Source: Acridotheres tristis (lineage: Eukaryota > Chordata > Aves > Passeriformes > Sturnidae). Taken from it: a stretch of DNA of 64,000 nt. Shown here piece after piece: positions 24,701-39,462 of the stretch. The notes under the pieces were generated by a model. That model saw only the letters and a program-made list of their open reading frames with translations. It searched no databases and was not told the origin of the DNA. Each line of letters begins with the position of its first letter. Position 1 is the first letter of the stretch. A program made the position numbers and the translations under genes. The stretch lies in NCBI GenBank assembly GCA_037013685.1, contig CM072895.1, positions 14,544,463 through 14,608,462 of the forward strand, in the 5' to 3' direction.

Positions 24701-26164
24701 AAAATGCCTCTGCTCACATGACTGAGAATACTCAGCAGAAGTTTTTAATAGCTGAGCAGAAACTATACACCGTGTCATTGACTTCAAAGGCCTCTCACCT
24801 ATATGGAAGGAGAAGCTTTTTCTAACACACTGAATTTGTTTTCTTTGAAGGAAAATCCATGGAATGTTTCTGTTGACCAAACATCAAGTTAAATACAGAT
24901 GTAGATTATTTTATTTATATTTTAATCCAGATTCTTCAATAATAAGCTTAATTCTAAGTGCAATTAGAGTACAATAGTTAGGACATGTCAAATCATGTCC
25001 TTTTTTTAAAAAAGCTAGATTGGTGAGTAACTTTCAATGAAGCTGATTTGATCTTTAATTTTCAAATAAAAGAGGCAGAAAGCATATACATATTGAATCA
25101 CAAACAGTGAGCTTTTCTACTAAGCTGAGCACAGATATTGAAAACGAAAAACATTTCTTAACCATATTAATGAATTCAAAAATTTAAAGACTTTTGTGAC
25201 AACTTAACATTACTTTTCAGGGCATGCCACTATCTTCCATTTTCTTGCTCTGTACATTGCTAATAAAACATTCATAACAGAAGTACACAGATAGAATTTG
25301 AAGGGTGCAATTAACTGCCTGGCACACCAGAAAAGGCTTTTTCCCTGATTCCTCCAAAAAGAAAAGGGGTGCACAACTAATTATATAAATAAAAAGTAAT
25401 GAGCATGAGAAAACCACTTTAGCATTGAAATCACCACCATGCAGTGAACAAAAACTATCACAGAAATGACACAGGCAGAGCCTGTCTAAGAGCAACCATG
25501 CGTTTCACAAGGAACAAGCAAAAAAAGAGCTGGCACATGAGCTCTAAGCCCCAAAATGGATACAAGTCAGTATAGGGCTTTTAACAACAAGCAGAAAAAG
25601 TCCTTTCTTTTTCTTCTTTCCAATTATTTTACATTTGAAGGGATTTCTGAGTTTAGGGTATTTTGCCTATCCTTCTTTTTAGTAAGTGTTAGGTAAATTT
25701 AGGTCTTATCAACACACATTACGTACTCAAATATGTAAATAAGACAATGAGGAATATGATTTGCATTCTTATACAATCACATTACACAAGCCAGATTTAC
25801 ATTAAAGCCCTTCGAATAAATAAATCTAAAGAAATATGGAAAGGCACGCAAGTTAAACTGGAAAGCTGCCTCCCTGTTCTATGCAGACATATACACGACC
25901 TTCTACACACCTAGTTTCTTAATAACTGAGTGATTACTTCTCAGTAACCATGCTAGCATAATTATTTTAATTACACACTACCACCAAATTTCCACAATTT
26001 CTGAGTAGCACTGAGCTGCTGCAAATTTCCACCAGAACAGGATGTAACTCACAAGTCTTTTCATAAGGGAAATATCCTACTCTGACATTGTCAAAAATTA
26101 CATAGGACAATTTTTCTCCAAAAGGAGGGATATGTCCTGCTTAAGACTGGATTGATAAAAGAAA
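21741..26164. other. Non-coding stretch, no gene seen
   Basis: AT-rich sequence with frames under 100 codons. At 23845-23900 the plus strand contains agtcaactgaagtattttc, possibly a shorter scrap of the same class of old amniote repeat as at 21610-21740, but too weak to annotate. Confidence 0.55.
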
Positions 26165-26268
26165 TCCAGTTATGTTCCTTACTATTTCACAGTCTTTCAT
26201 TATGGCCTGAGGCAAGCGGTTTAACCTATGTGTATCTAGTTGCTATGACTAAAATGAGTATAATAACA
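26165..26268 (+). mobile_element. MIR-like SINE fragment
   Basis: ggcctgaggcaagcggttta is followed by acctatgtgtatctagttgc and then ctaaaatgagtataataaca. This order matches the core-to-3' part of MIR (a tRNA-derived core-SINE mobilised by L2): the 'gacc-tgggcaag-cacttaacc' block, 'ctctgtgcctcagttt', then 'taaaatg-g-ataataa'. Substitutions are spread throughout, as expected of a very old copy. No intact tRNA-like promoter boxes remain. The family is inferred by eye. Other core-SINEs with a related 3' half are the alternative. Confidence 0.6.
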
Positions 26269-29200
26269 TTTTTTTCCCTTTATTTTTTTGTCTGCCTTGC
26301 CTTTGGGTATTCTCCATCAAGGTATGGTTTTTTTCATTTTGACTTCAATCCTGATGAAGTGCATGCACTTCAACAGAATTACCCATGTACTTACTGTTGC
26401 ACACATTGAAGGCGACCTGCTGCACTGGGAAAAGCAGCTACCACAACAAATCTTCAAAACCTCTGTGATGTATATAAATAAATAAAACCTGCTTATCAGA
26501 GCCATTCATGTTTATTACATATTTTTATGAAAAACTTTATTAAATATTTATGCCAGTGATATTTATATATTATAGAAAGCAGTCTAGAACAACAACAGTG
26601 ATCTATGATAGTTTAAAAGTACTCTTAAGCTTAGTTTCAAGGGTTTTGCATATAGTAGCAAAGTTACATGAGCTCTAAGTATGCAGGAACAAGGTTCTAA
26701 TAGGAAAGTAAGAAATACCTTAGAGAGTGACCAAAATCTGTAATTTAGGAGGTCTAAAATGATGTGCACAACAACTATACCTTGTAAAGCAAAATCTATA
26801 TTTTGGTGTACTGACAATGTTATCTTAAATTACCATTTTATAGAAAAATAGCTCTAATTCTATAATGTAATATTTAGGTACTTACTGTTAACTGAAATAC
26901 TGTTACCTCACTTTATTGACATGACTCAATTAATGTGTGAAAACATCACATTATAAGAATCATTCAGCTCCTGCAGCAGAAAAAAAAAGTGTTTACATTA
27001 AGCACATTTTTTTCCAGACTAGCAAAAAATGAATATGTGGCGTGTCTCAAGCCTCTGGGTAACTCCTGACCCAGAATGTGCATTACTTTAATTTCTTTTT
27101 CTTCTTTTCTTATAATCAGCTTAGCTTGCAAACAAACTGCAATATCATTATGAACAATATTTGTTAAATAACATACATTCACAAAACTGATTTCCTAGTT
27201 GACAGGTGCCATCACTGGCACCACTGCTGCTCTTACTTTATTTCTCTGGTGCTTTTCTGATGGTTTAAGCACAATGCCCACACAAGTATTTTTCCCCCAC
27301 TCTTCCTCTCTTGTGCTACCTCAGATCAAACATCTTTTGTCTCTCCATTTTCAGTGCTCCATAAAACAAATCTGTTGTCAATCTGAGGACACCTGGCATG
27401 AACTTAGCAGTGGATTCTTTGACCTTTTTAACACATGGGAGTCAAAAATCACCATCAGCGGTTGGAGAGAAAAATGTGAAAGATCAAAGTCCTCCACTCC
27501 CACTACTGTTCTTGTTTTCCTTTGTTGATATGTGCACTGCTGACAGAAACCAGCAATTTTTAGCTCAAAAGTGCAAATATTTGATAGGAAACTGAGGCCA
27601 GATGTATAAACCTAAAACAAACACCAAATATTTCTGTGATTCTTTTAACAGCACTGGAAAAGGTCCTTTCTAACAAACAAAATCTTTCTCCTGGTGGGAG
27701 ATATTTGTAAATCAAACACTGCAGCTTTTATTAGTTGATAGACTCTTGATACTAAATAACAGCTGACTTTAAGCCCAAGAGCAACTGCGTAGACTCCTTT
27801 CATTGTTGAGCTGAGCTATGCAAAAAGTAAACACCATAAATCATGAAAACTTTGCTTTGTACAAGTACTTCATGCTAGTAATATACAACATTTTGGTAGA
27901 AAAGGCAAAGTCTTCTAAAAAACGCTTTTTTTTAAATCAGCCCTTCTGCAAATCTATATCTAACAGAAAATTATTCATTTTCATTCACTTTGCTTGAAAT
28001 AAATTTTTTCTTTTTTGTTTTCCAACTATTACTTTTCTCTGCTGACCTTTATATGGCCCAAATTTTAGAGGAATGTAATGAAAAAGCCTTCAAGCATCTT
28101 AACAGTTACAAATTGTTTATATTTCAAGCTGACTCTATCTCAAATCAAATGTCAATATACATTTGGTCTCTTAAAAAGGCACAACATTATTTTTGAAGTA
28201 TGTTCAGCGAAGTACTGAAGAAAGAAAATAATAAAAATACAGAATCAAAAGAATGTGGATTTGGTCTACAGTTGTACCTAATTTGTCTTGTAAAGTCAGA
28301 CATCAAGTTATCTCAGCTATTCCCATTTTTTTGCAACCCAACACGAAACTGAATGAGTATAAGGGGTGAAGGCACCACTAAGGAAGCAGCAGATTTTACG
28401 AAATTTTATGGCACTCATCAGAGTATCAGCAAAGTCTTATACAATTCTGACACAAAGCCTCTCCTTGCCTTAAAGTATTTTTTTACACCACTGTCACATG
28501 GACTGTCACAGTCTCTCAGTGTGCTAATAATCTGGGAATCTTATTTAACAGAAATCTACATATGCAATTACAGTTAAGCTGACTGTACATGAAAATAACA
28601 TAGTTTAGTATTGAGGTTTGTCGAGGATGTATTGTTTGGTGCAAAGGTTTTTGGAGAAGCCAATGCCTTTGTCCACGTCTCTCACCCTCTTGGTACAGAA
28701 ACTAAAAAGATGCTGCATGACCTCTCCTACATGACTTAAGAAAGGGCTGCTGCTAAAGACCAAGACCTCTCTCAAGTGCACCCAATACCCATACACAGGT
28801 CAAAATAAGTGTCTAATTCCTGAAAAGGCTAAAATCTAGAGAAATCATCCAGTTGCTGAGTTCCATTTACACACTGCATACATAATACCTATAAGACCAG
28901 GCCATGTACATTATAAAGAGCTAACTTGTAAAATTTATGGGTTTAAGTCAAGTATCAAAACATAGCACATGTTGAAAATCACTAGATGATTTATCAAGTA
29001 ACCAAGATATTTGAACTAGTCTTTGGAGGATTATAAGGCAGAAGCAATTTCCACACCAACTTAATCAATCCCCACTACAATTTCCATGATTTTATGTTTT
29101 TAGAGAATTTTGATGTCGTCTTAATTCACATAGCTTTACCATCTGCACAGCATTTTTATGAAAGGTAATTTTATCCCCTCTACCAACCTGTTAAATATTA

Positions 29201-31028
29201 TCATGGGAGGATTTATTAGTTTCCATGACTCCAGACAGTATTTTATTCTTCCTCTGCTGTCAGCTGGCAGACCCAAGTTCCAAACTTTATCAGCTGAAAG
29301 CACCGAAATCATTCATTAATAAAATACTCTAATTTACCTGTTCTGTGACTCAAGAGCAACACTCGCCTTTCAGCCCAGAGCTGACAACTTCTTTCACAGA
29401 AAGAGAGGGAGAAGAAGAAAGTTTTTCTGTGTGATGTAAATCTCTGCAAGTTTAGAAATCTAGGTAGAGCTTCCCTACTTTCTAATGAGAAAATCCCTCA
29501 GAAGTATGATCATATCAGAAGTCTAATTGCTACAATTTGTTGGAGAAACATAATATCCCATTAAGCTCTAAGCTTTTTAAGGGCACTAAACTCATTTTAC
29601 CCTTAAAATTCTACACACACTACTGATGATCTTTAATTATTATAGTGTCATGATTAATAAAAGTAGCAATGAGCTCAGCAGTCTAAGCACACGTGAACTA
29701 TTTCTGCTTTAGGGAAACCTGAAATGCATGATAGTGGATTCCTTCCAAACATATTTATCAGAAAGCTGTTTATCTTCTGTAGTAGACTTGATTCATAGTC
29801 ATTCCATTTGTGTCAATGGATGCAGCACAAGGCCTTTAATATTCCCTGGCTGGAAGCTAATGCCTTTAGCTTTCCATTAGGTAATTTGAAAGACCTATTC
29901 AATTTTTTTTTTCACAGTCAGCTAACTAATTCTTTAACACTTCATTTCAATACCACTAACACTTACTAAGGGACTGACTTCACTTAGTGAACAATCTCAG
30001 TTGTCTCAACATTTCATCACTACCTGACATATATAGCTGTGTCTAAATCAATGAATCACACTGAGGTAGGTCTATCCCCCTAAGCTTTTTTTTTTACATC
30101 TAGTCCCAGTGCTCCTCTTTATTGTTCAACATGAAATTTCCAAGTGATGTGGAGAGTATGATATAAAATTGCATCTTACCCCCATTTCTATACCGTCCTA
30201 TCCAAATTAATGACTATGAGCTCTACATCTCAGGAACTCGGACTGCATTTCAAAATCCTTCCTCTCTGATGCACCTCATGGCAAAGGAAAGACTGTTTCT
30301 TCTTTTGCAGCAAAGACAATCACGTATCATGATGACAGGCAGAGTGTAGGAAAGGTGAATTGGGTTCTTCTTTTACCCCAAAATTGTCAGAATTCACTCC
30401 CTTCCAGCACAATTCCATCAGGTACACCAAGGAAGATTATCAGGCATAAACTCATGAAAATTTTTCAAGGTGAATCAGTGAACACAGAGTGAGTTTAAAT
30501 TTCTGTTGGCATCAGCTTAGACTAAAAAAATCAAAATGTGTCATTTATTTTTTCCAGGTGAGCTTTAGATAAGAGAAAAATTATAGAATTTTATGTCCTA
30601 GCATGCCTGCCTCATTCACAGCAGTATATGAAAATTCCTAGTAAAAGATACAAATGCACATTAGAAGTAAAACATCACTAAATTTAAGTGAACCTTCTTT
30701 CAGTGCCTTCACTTAACAGTAAAACAGGGCTCTACCAAGGTGCAGAACATGTGGCTTCAGTTGCCAGCCTGCTTAAGCATGGTGTCTTTGCTGTTTCTGC
30801 TGCTCTGAATAAGTTACTGCCCCTCCAGTGCCAACTTGTCAGTGTCTCAAATGCATCACCACAGGGTGTTGAAAGAAGTTACTCGATTTGAGTCTTTTAG
30901 AATATCTTTTGTAGTTGAATAATGAGAGAATTTTGATTTTTTTTTTTAATACTAAATACTCGTTACTGGCACACTCAAGTTCTCTGTCACCTTATTTTTG
31001 GCATTACCAGGTTTGCATTACGCTTTTT
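26269..31028. other. Non-coding stretch, no gene seen
   Basis: AT-rich sequence. Frames are up to 109 codons (27199-27528, plus) without recognisable domains, a convincing start or flanking splice sites. Confidence 0.55.
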
Positions 31029-31074
31029 AAAACAAACAAACAAACAAACAAACAAACAAACAAACAAACAAACA
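31029..31074. repeat. (AAAC)n microsatellite
   Basis: About eleven uninterrupted copies of the tetranucleotide AAAC, the longest perfect simple repeat in the window. Its length and purity make it a likely length-variable locus. Confidence 0.97.
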
Positions 31075-32537
31075 CAGGATGAAAAACACCCCTACCAACT
31101 GTGTTCTAGAAGGAAAATAATCAGATGAGAAAATGCTGTTTCTGGAAGTTTCTTAGTATTAGTTTAGTGATCCAAAACATCAAATGAGCTTTTTCTTTCC
31201 AGAGGAATGTCAGCTGAGGAAGAAAAGCCAGTGTTTGCCTGTAGGATGCCTGTCACTGTGGTCCCTCCAGGGCAGCTCTAAACTCCTTTGTAAGTTTTAT
31301 TTCTATGAAAAGCAGAAGGGAAGAAGTCTCAAATAATCAGTTGGTTTTGTGTGCCGAGGATCAACAGTCACCTTTCTACCCAAGTCTGAGTGAATTCCTT
31401 TGCCAACAGAAAGCAGGTGTCAACTTAAATCCTACATTAACAAATGTTATAGCAGATATAGAACACTTTGATGTTTTACTGCCATAAGAAATTATACCTT
31501 TATGAAATTCCAAGCTGGCTTCTCCACATTAAGAGTTACAACACACTATTATGATAACTAAATAATTTTCAAACTTTTGTATTATAACTAAAATCCCATC
31601 ACTACCTAAAGGCATTCCAGTTATCAAAGGTAAGTACAACTAAACATGACCAGAAGCAAGAAAGAAAAATGCAGAAAAAGTAAATAAATGTAAATAAATT
31701 GCATAAACCTTTTTCTGAATACAGAGTAAAGTACTACTGTACTGAAGAGTGAGTATATAGATGTATTATCTTGGAATCTCACCCTCATGATATATTTTTA
31801 CAGTGAAAAACAATGAAATCTTGTATAAATCAGAACCAATTCACCTCCTTCATGACTGCAAAGCCTCTTGTTGCTTTTACTGTCAGAAAAGAGAAGCACT
31901 TCATAGGAAATGGTAGAACCAGCTACACATGTTCAGCATTGGAACATAGAAATCACATTATAAGATTACTATTGAGTCCTTTTAACTCAGACAAAGCCCT
32001 CTTGTTAGCAAATGATACTTTGTATTTGGCCAAGATTTGTAAAAGCAGATAATATTTTCCATTTGTATCATAAATTTCATCACTGGATATGAAAGTCAGC
32101 TAGTGGTTATTGGCTGCTTATGTACAGTATGATTCTTGAGAGATTATGTGGTTTTTTTAAGTAGAAGATGGAAGCACCAAATGAACTGATATAATATCGT
32201 CAAGGCCTGTGGAAGAACAGGATAGGAAATTCAGTCTTCCTGGATCTCAGCTCCTGTGTCTTCACTACCAGAACACCTTTCCTAACTTGAAGCACCCTTG
32301 TTACCACTTTTTAGATGAAAAGGACAGAAGGAAAAAGAAAATACAGAGTTAAAAAGAGAGGTCATACCTTAGTCAAAATACTAAATAAGCCAGTTTTGAA
32401 TTAGTGTTGATTTAATTCTCTCTCTCCTAATTTTCCAGAGTATATTTGAAGAAATAAAAGGAAAATCATCACTGTGATTGTCTTTGGGAGCTAGGCCTGC
32501 TTTAACAAAATGCACCTATCTGTACAGTGAAGAATTA

Positions 32538-32570
32538 TATTTTGCAGAAGTCATTATTTTGCAGAAGTCC
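32538..32570. repeat. Two-copy 17-base tandem duplication
   Basis: tattttgcagaagtcat is followed by tattttgcagaagtcc, nearly perfect, with a period of 17. Confidence 0.9.
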
Positions 32571-33769
32571 TACATAAATAAAATGGGTTTGGAAGATAAT
32601 ATGAAACATCAAACATCCGTCCTCCAGTCTCAAATAACTCTGTCCAGTAATTTTTAAGACTTTCATAAATTGTAGAAAACAAAGCTGAATCTCAATTAGA
32701 GACTGCTGAAGGGAGAATAGTATCCTATAACACTCACATCTGGACTCCTGCTAGCCCATGTAATGTATATCTGTCACTGACAGCTTATCAGGTTATATAT
32801 CATTCTGAATCATTAGTCATGTCTTTCTTAGCAAGCACAAAAATCTGCAAAACCAACACAGACATAGAAGAAGTACCTCTGAGAAGACAAATTCACTTAC
32901 ATGTAACAATCTTAGAAGGTAATCATAGCCATTAATATAATGCACACCATAAATGTAATTACAAATAGTCAAGTGTATGTCAACAAGTAGGGTATGGAAA
33001 TAACTGATCTAAATAATAAACTTACGGCAAATTATAACTTTGTAAATTTCCCCAGCTATGGACACACATTTAATTTCCATGTGATAAAGATCCAATAGGA
33101 AAAAATTCAAATTTCATCAGGGTGCGGAGGAAAAAAAGATCTGTTTCTATTTCCATAGCCTTGTCAAAGAGCTTCTGAAAAACGTCCAAGAAGAATGCAG
33201 TGTGCCCCGACACAAACTTATTCAAGATGTAACTAGCAGATACAACCCTACACATGACACCAACTGGTTAAACAGAGGCAGGCTCCACATGCCTTGTCAT
33301 TTGATCATGATAGAGATTGATCACTCCTGTTACTGGACTAGACTGTAATGAAAAGCTTCATGAATGAGTTTAAGAGCTCACTAGAGAGCCAAGTGTGGAA
33401 GGAGCGTGCCTAAGCCAAGTTCTACATGCAATCCATACACCATCATGAATAATGAACTGTTTCAGGCAAAAAAGAAGATATTACAACGAGAATTTTTTCA
33501 GTCACAAAGTTTTTGGAGGAATTCTACTGACTTGATAGGGTGTTTTTGGCCTGAGGAATACATTCAACCTTAGGTTGAGTCCATAAACTGAAGAGTAACT
33601 TGGTGGAAGAGGCAGGGATTTATACACTATTAGGACGAATAAAGATATGGTTGAGCCTCATAAAAGACTGCTGTGAAGGGCTGCTGCTTGCAAACCCTTA
33701 CCTAGCACAGCTATTCATACCTTCTAAAACATGGTAAGTTTGTTTGCCTGTAAAAACACAGTGAAACTG

Positions 33770-33808
33770 CTGTTGGGAGCTGTACAGCACACAGGCCTGT
33801 TGGGAGCT
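33770..33808. repeat. Direct repeat of a 12-base unit
   Basis: ctgttgggagct occurs at 33770-33781 and again at 33797-33808, a spacing of 27 bases. The intervening bases are not repeated. Confidence 0.85.
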
Positions 33809-36800
33809 TGACAGATACCCATAAGTTTAAAATAATATTAGAAGACACAAATTAAAAACAGTAGCTCATTTATTTTCATAAGAAACTTTAGTCTTAAATG
33901 CATTAATTTAATTATTAACATCTCCTGCAAGCTTCTGAACACTCAAATTTTAGAAATTACATACAATTTAAGGGGCTGTAATTCTGCTTAAAAATTTCCT
34001 TTCTGAAATACATGCATTAAAAATAGAGGAAGAGTTTATCATAAAAATTAGACCTCCGGGATTCAATTCTCTGTGTCATTATCAGGCCATGCCCATGTTC
34101 CTCAGTTCTGCCAGAAGTGCAAATCTCATTATCATAGTAGAATAGTGACAAAAAAATTAGAATACGTAGGGGCCACTGAAAATTCTGAAAAATAGAAAAC
34201 TGCTTCGGTGTGAAAAGTATTTTATTTAAGTGTTCAGAATGTGATAGTTCATCTTTTATTAAGCAAAATTAAATGTTGAAAAATTATTTGAAATGTAAGT
34301 AAAAATACTTTAATTAAAAATACATTCTTATACATTTGAAACGGGCCATTGTATGAAAATAGACATAATTTTACTAGATAGTTGTAGCCAAAAGTAGTTC
34401 TTATTGGAAATGCTAGAGTTTTAAAATGTCCTACTCTATTGCTATACGGCGGAAAAGTGGTTAATGTATAGATAATAAAATCTTGTGATGCGTGTACAAA
34501 TGTGGTCTATTTTCCAGAACTGATCAGATTCATAGTACCACATTTTTGTAACACAATGTGTTGTAACTGATGGCTTTAAAGAACTGGCCTATTTCGATTA
34601 ATGATCCTTATCCCACTGTTGCACATTTGATCTGAAGCAGCATGCTTTATTTGCTGATAGTATTCAGAGTTGAGATTATGATTTAATTATGATCAGAGAT
34701 CTTTCTATTTTGCCTAGAACATCAACTACAGTGACACAAGTCTTAAAAGAAAGAAATAGCATATGGCTAATTGACTGGCTGAAAAAACAACTGCCCTTTC
34801 CTTTAAAGGACCGTCTACCAAATATTCAATTGATGCTTACTAGCAGCAGGAATTCACAGTCTCTGCTCACAGCATCAAAGAGAATGCAGGAAACACATGT
34901 TAACACTTGCCTTCATGCAGGGGAAGTGCCATTCTCTTAAATGCATCCCATAATATCACGTGGATTAAAAGACAATTGAATACACTTTCATATCCAATGA
35001 ATAGAGTCTAAACCAGAAACAGAGATGTGGGATTTGGGCCAGTCCCCTTCGGAGAGGAATGCCTTGGAAATGGCCAGAGAGCCAAGTGTGGGCTCTCCCC
35101 AGCCAGCAGGAGTCATTCATTAGGGGCCTTCAAGAGATAAGGAAAGTACTGACATGCCTGGGAACAGCAGCTAAAATTACACACTCACTCTGCACTCCTC
35201 AGATATTTGTCACCACAAGATATAAACATTTATGTCAGTGATAACAAACCTCTTACTTTATTTGACTATTTTGAACACCAGTGGAATTTAAGGAATATCA
35301 TAGCAGTGTGATATGTTTCTCCTAGAGAAAAATGATATCACAACTGCAGTGGTTTTAGATGCTGTAAATCCAATTGTACAATCTCTCATGACAAAGTCCA
35401 AGACTCACAAATGCTACACAAATATTCTTGATCACTGCAGTGTAATAAGGTGGCTATAATGCAATAATTAACTTTCTGTACAGTGATCTTGTGACAGAAA
35501 ATTCAATATTTTCACTTTAAAGCCAGCAAGAACTGGTGATTAGCACTTTAGTTGCATCTCTTCATGGTTAACTTTTGAATAATTCTTATACTAATTCAAA
35601 TTTTCACACTTGCTAGCAAAACAAAATCAACACATGAGAAATTGAGCACATTGCAGCTTAAGCAGGAAACTGTCTAAAACTGAGTGAAGTAAAAGCATAT
35701 TTGAGTGAAGAGGTTTAAAATTAGAATCATAGCATTTGACTTCTCACATTTCAGAAGGGATTTCACATGTGAACACCAAACAGGATTTTTAGCCTTGCAG
35801 GATATATAACAAATATTTGTTGAGGAAGTTCATTTTTCAAATTCTTACCTATAAAGCAAGTTTGTTATCACTGCGAGAACTTGTATTTACAAGAAAAAAG
35901 TATAGTTCACTTTTTAAAAATCCTTTCGATTCAAAAATAAATAATGTGAACACTGAGTGTCTGTATGGTCTGGAGATGCTCTATGCCTTTAGTATTTGGG
36001 TGACATTTCGTGTGTATTTGCTTACTCTAAAGTATATTTGAATGTTGGAGCTTCTACAGTGTTCTCTTTAAATGCCACTACTCTGAAAAGTGACTTCAAA
36101 AGATAGGATTGTTTGATGTTTGTTGTTTCTTACTGATTTTGGTGCAAATATGTTTCAGTTCAATGTCAAAGAGATTACTTTCTCTCTGATTGTTAGATCT
36201 GCAAATTGATCCTAATTCCAAAGAGTCAAGAGACTCCCATTGCTAAAATTCCCACAGGTTTCCCATGTTTTGTATTTTGTTGCAACAATATTAATTGAGA
36301 TGCCAGTGTTGTTCAAGGAATGTGCAGGCTATCAATATTATTTCTTGATGATGCACCATAAAAAATAGCATCTTCTCTACTCTTTAAAAATATTTTTTAA
36401 AAATAGAATCTATCTATTCTGAGCAGGCAGATGAAATCTTTTGCACTGTGATCTGTGAAGGGAAAAAACTAAGTGATGCAGCTAATAATTTTAAGGATCT
36501 TATTGGAATCAGTTTTAGGCAAATACGGCACAATATTTAAACAAAGTTTCTTACACTGTTGGTTTGTGGATCAGACAGAGGGACTTGAACACAAAAGCCA
36601 ATTAACAGGTAAGGGACAATCCCATAGTGACAGAGAATAATTTTTCTTCACTTTTGATTTGAGGCTGTCCCAACAATGGTTGCCCAACAATGTCTGATTC
36701 CTCAGGGCTACACTTCATTACAGAATATTTTTATTGTACTTGGACAGAAGATTTTTAAACACAGTAAAATTCTGCCTGTACAAAGGAAACAAAGTTTTAC

Positions 36801-38647
36801 TCATATTTTTCACCTTGCAACTTTGATTATTGAAAACTTGAGAGAAAATGTATCAGCTGTGAGTTGGGCAGCACATCACTAGGATAGTGCATTACCTCAT
36901 TTGGCTTAGTAACAAGGAAAATAGTGCCAACTGAATTTACACTGTAGATGACTCTAGATCTGTCCTTGATAACTATACCTTATCTATCATTAATGATCTG
37001 TTTACTATTTGAACAAAGCTAAAGTCCTCCATTTACATATGTAGTAAACACCTCTTCTCTTAGCAAACAGATTTGACTCAGTGTGTCCTAGACTGCACTA
37101 GACTCATTAGTATACACAAGACTCAATTTTCTCTTCAAAAGAAGGTTATCCTCTAAAGTTCATATTTTTTACTTCCAAAAGTACTCCACTCTTCTTTTAA
37201 GAACTTAAGTATCTCAATGTCTTACACAGTCTCAGTGTCATTTTCAATACTTAATATTTGAACTCTTAAGAGAAAGCAAGTCAATTTCTATTCAAAACTC
37301 ATATTAATATCCTACTGCAGAGTTCTGTGTCAGTACTCACAAACAGGCATTCAGACTAAAAATACTGTCTAGTGGTTAATTCTTCTCTCCCAGCACCTGT
37401 AGAATCCTGTTAACTTTGCTCAAATCACTGTGGCAAGGGTGAAGGTAATTCTTAGATCCTTCCCTGTAAACAGTTAACCCGGTAATCAGTTCTCCTCCCT
37501 GTTGGCTGCTTTATAAATTTCGGTGTCTAGAAGCTACTAGATTTCTCAGGTACACCATTTCCAGGTTGACTAGATGAGTTTTAGATGTTTTCCACCTATT
37601 TATACAGGGATTTACACTCTTTCTCCTGAATGCCAGAGATCCAAGGACATTAAGAATTCTATACAAGAGAGACTAGTAAGAGGCCAGTATAGTCAGATCC
37701 AAGTATACCTTCCCCTACAAAGAATAAAAAATTGCTTAGATAAGTAAAGGAAGTTTATCAGTGCTTTAGAGATAGAAGTGCTTCTAAACAGTTGAATTTA
37801 GAGAAAATAAAGTCCAGGCCAAAAAATGCAGAGTTAAACTTAACCTGTATCAGTATTCCTATCATCTGAGCATTGTTTATCATTGTCATGTACTTGAAAT
37901 TAAAATGCTAAAGACAAATCTTAGAATGCACAGCATTTTCCAGAAGATAAATCCAAAAGGAGTGAGAAGAATTAAATCAACAGGTTAGTAACATTCATTA
38001 TTGCTGGTGCAGTTGCAAGCTGCACAGCAGTCCTCTAGAGGATAAGAGTGGAAGGCAAGAATATGGGGTTTCTTGGTGAGACAGCATTTCCTGTAGGGCT
38101 GCTCTTATCCTACCTATTAAAACTCAAGCCCACAAAACTCAGATTATGGTGAACTAGAATTCTATTAAATCCTTTCTTATTTTATGAACGCAGGTTTAAG
38201 TTTGTTTGTGTACACTACAATATTGCCTAAGTATTAAAATTCTGTTGGTTTTAATTCATTAAAAGTCTAGAGGTTTCCCCATATTCCCTCTTCATCTGCT
38301 AATTGATATAATTTTTATTATTTGTTTTTCTCTCTAGAAGCTGGCTCAGCACCTCTTTCATTCCCTGCCAATTAACATTTTATTGTTGTGAATGTTGAAA
38401 CAGAACATTTTTCTAATTGTTCAATAAATACCATGCCATACAGAAAGAACCAGAACAAGTAACTTCTAGGAAAGTAAGACTATGAGTCCTTTATGGAATC
38501 CCATTTAAAATGGATCACAGCATCCTATTGTATCTTGTTACAATATCAAAGGCATTATGCTTAAATTAAAGAAGCAGAAATAAGGGAAAGCATTCAGACA
38601 AATGAAAATACTTTGCTCAAGGGAATAGCTTTATTCTAATCCAAAAA

Positions 38648-38677
38648 TGTATGTGTGTATATACATATATATGTATG
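38648..38677. repeat. TG/TA alternating tract
   Basis: tatgtgtgtatatacatata followed by tatgtatg is an alternating purine-pyrimidine stretch with a central palindrome. Confidence 0.85.
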
Positions 38678-39462
38678 AAAATCAAATAAAATCCTAGATG
38701 TTGTGAGAAGGTTTACTTTAGTAATCCACAACTGAAAAGATTTCTGGTAGTCCTCTGGGTTAAAAAAAGCCCCTTGGCCAATTTATGTCACAGGAGTATG
38801 AACCAAAAAGAAAAGCAGACTTTGAGGATTTGAGGATTCACTCTACTTTAGTAGCTGTACTTTTAGCTTTGTTTTCCATGTCATCAGCTTCAAGAGACTA
38901 AGATTCATTACCCTCTGTTCCTTTATTAACTGTGCTATCAAAGGCTTATGATCCCTGCATGACTTCAGGATCTCACTTGAACATCAACTTGGTTCAAGAT
39001 CGATTCCACTTTTTGTCAATATTATTCAAAGACTCTGGATGTGCATCTCATCTTTTATTTAAGGTATCTATGTATTTAGTCATGCCATGATAAGTACAGG
39101 TCTGATAAAAGCAGGTAGAGTTCTAACTTCAGCTGAACTGAATCTAATGAAACTAGAACCGAACACAATCAACTAGCATTTGAATAAAAATCCACCCATA
39201 TGGGTAAAATCCATGTTCATTCCATTGTCACCTCCAAATAATACATCATCAAGTAGATTTTTATTAGAAAACTCTGTGCTATGGGTAATTATAAGATGTG
39301 ATCCTAAAACAGCCTAAGAATTTCAGTTAATAATCTTTAATGACTGGTGAATCCAACTAATTCATGGTCTTCTGTATTTACTAGCTGATCACAAATAAAT
39401 CAAAAATATCTACCAGCCTGTATTAATTAGCAGTTTCAAATCCTTTTTGGTGGTGACTGTAT

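Larger units (their letters stand above)
31075..39462. other. Non-coding stretch, no gene seen
   Basis: More than 8 kb of AT-rich sequence. Small direct duplications are listed separately. All frames are about 60-85 codons with no recognisable product. Confidence 0.55.

Noticed and set aside
35720..35775. Possible CR1 3' end starting agaatcatagcatttgac.
   Set aside because: Only the first dozen bases resemble the CR1 terminus, and the expected following block is absent.
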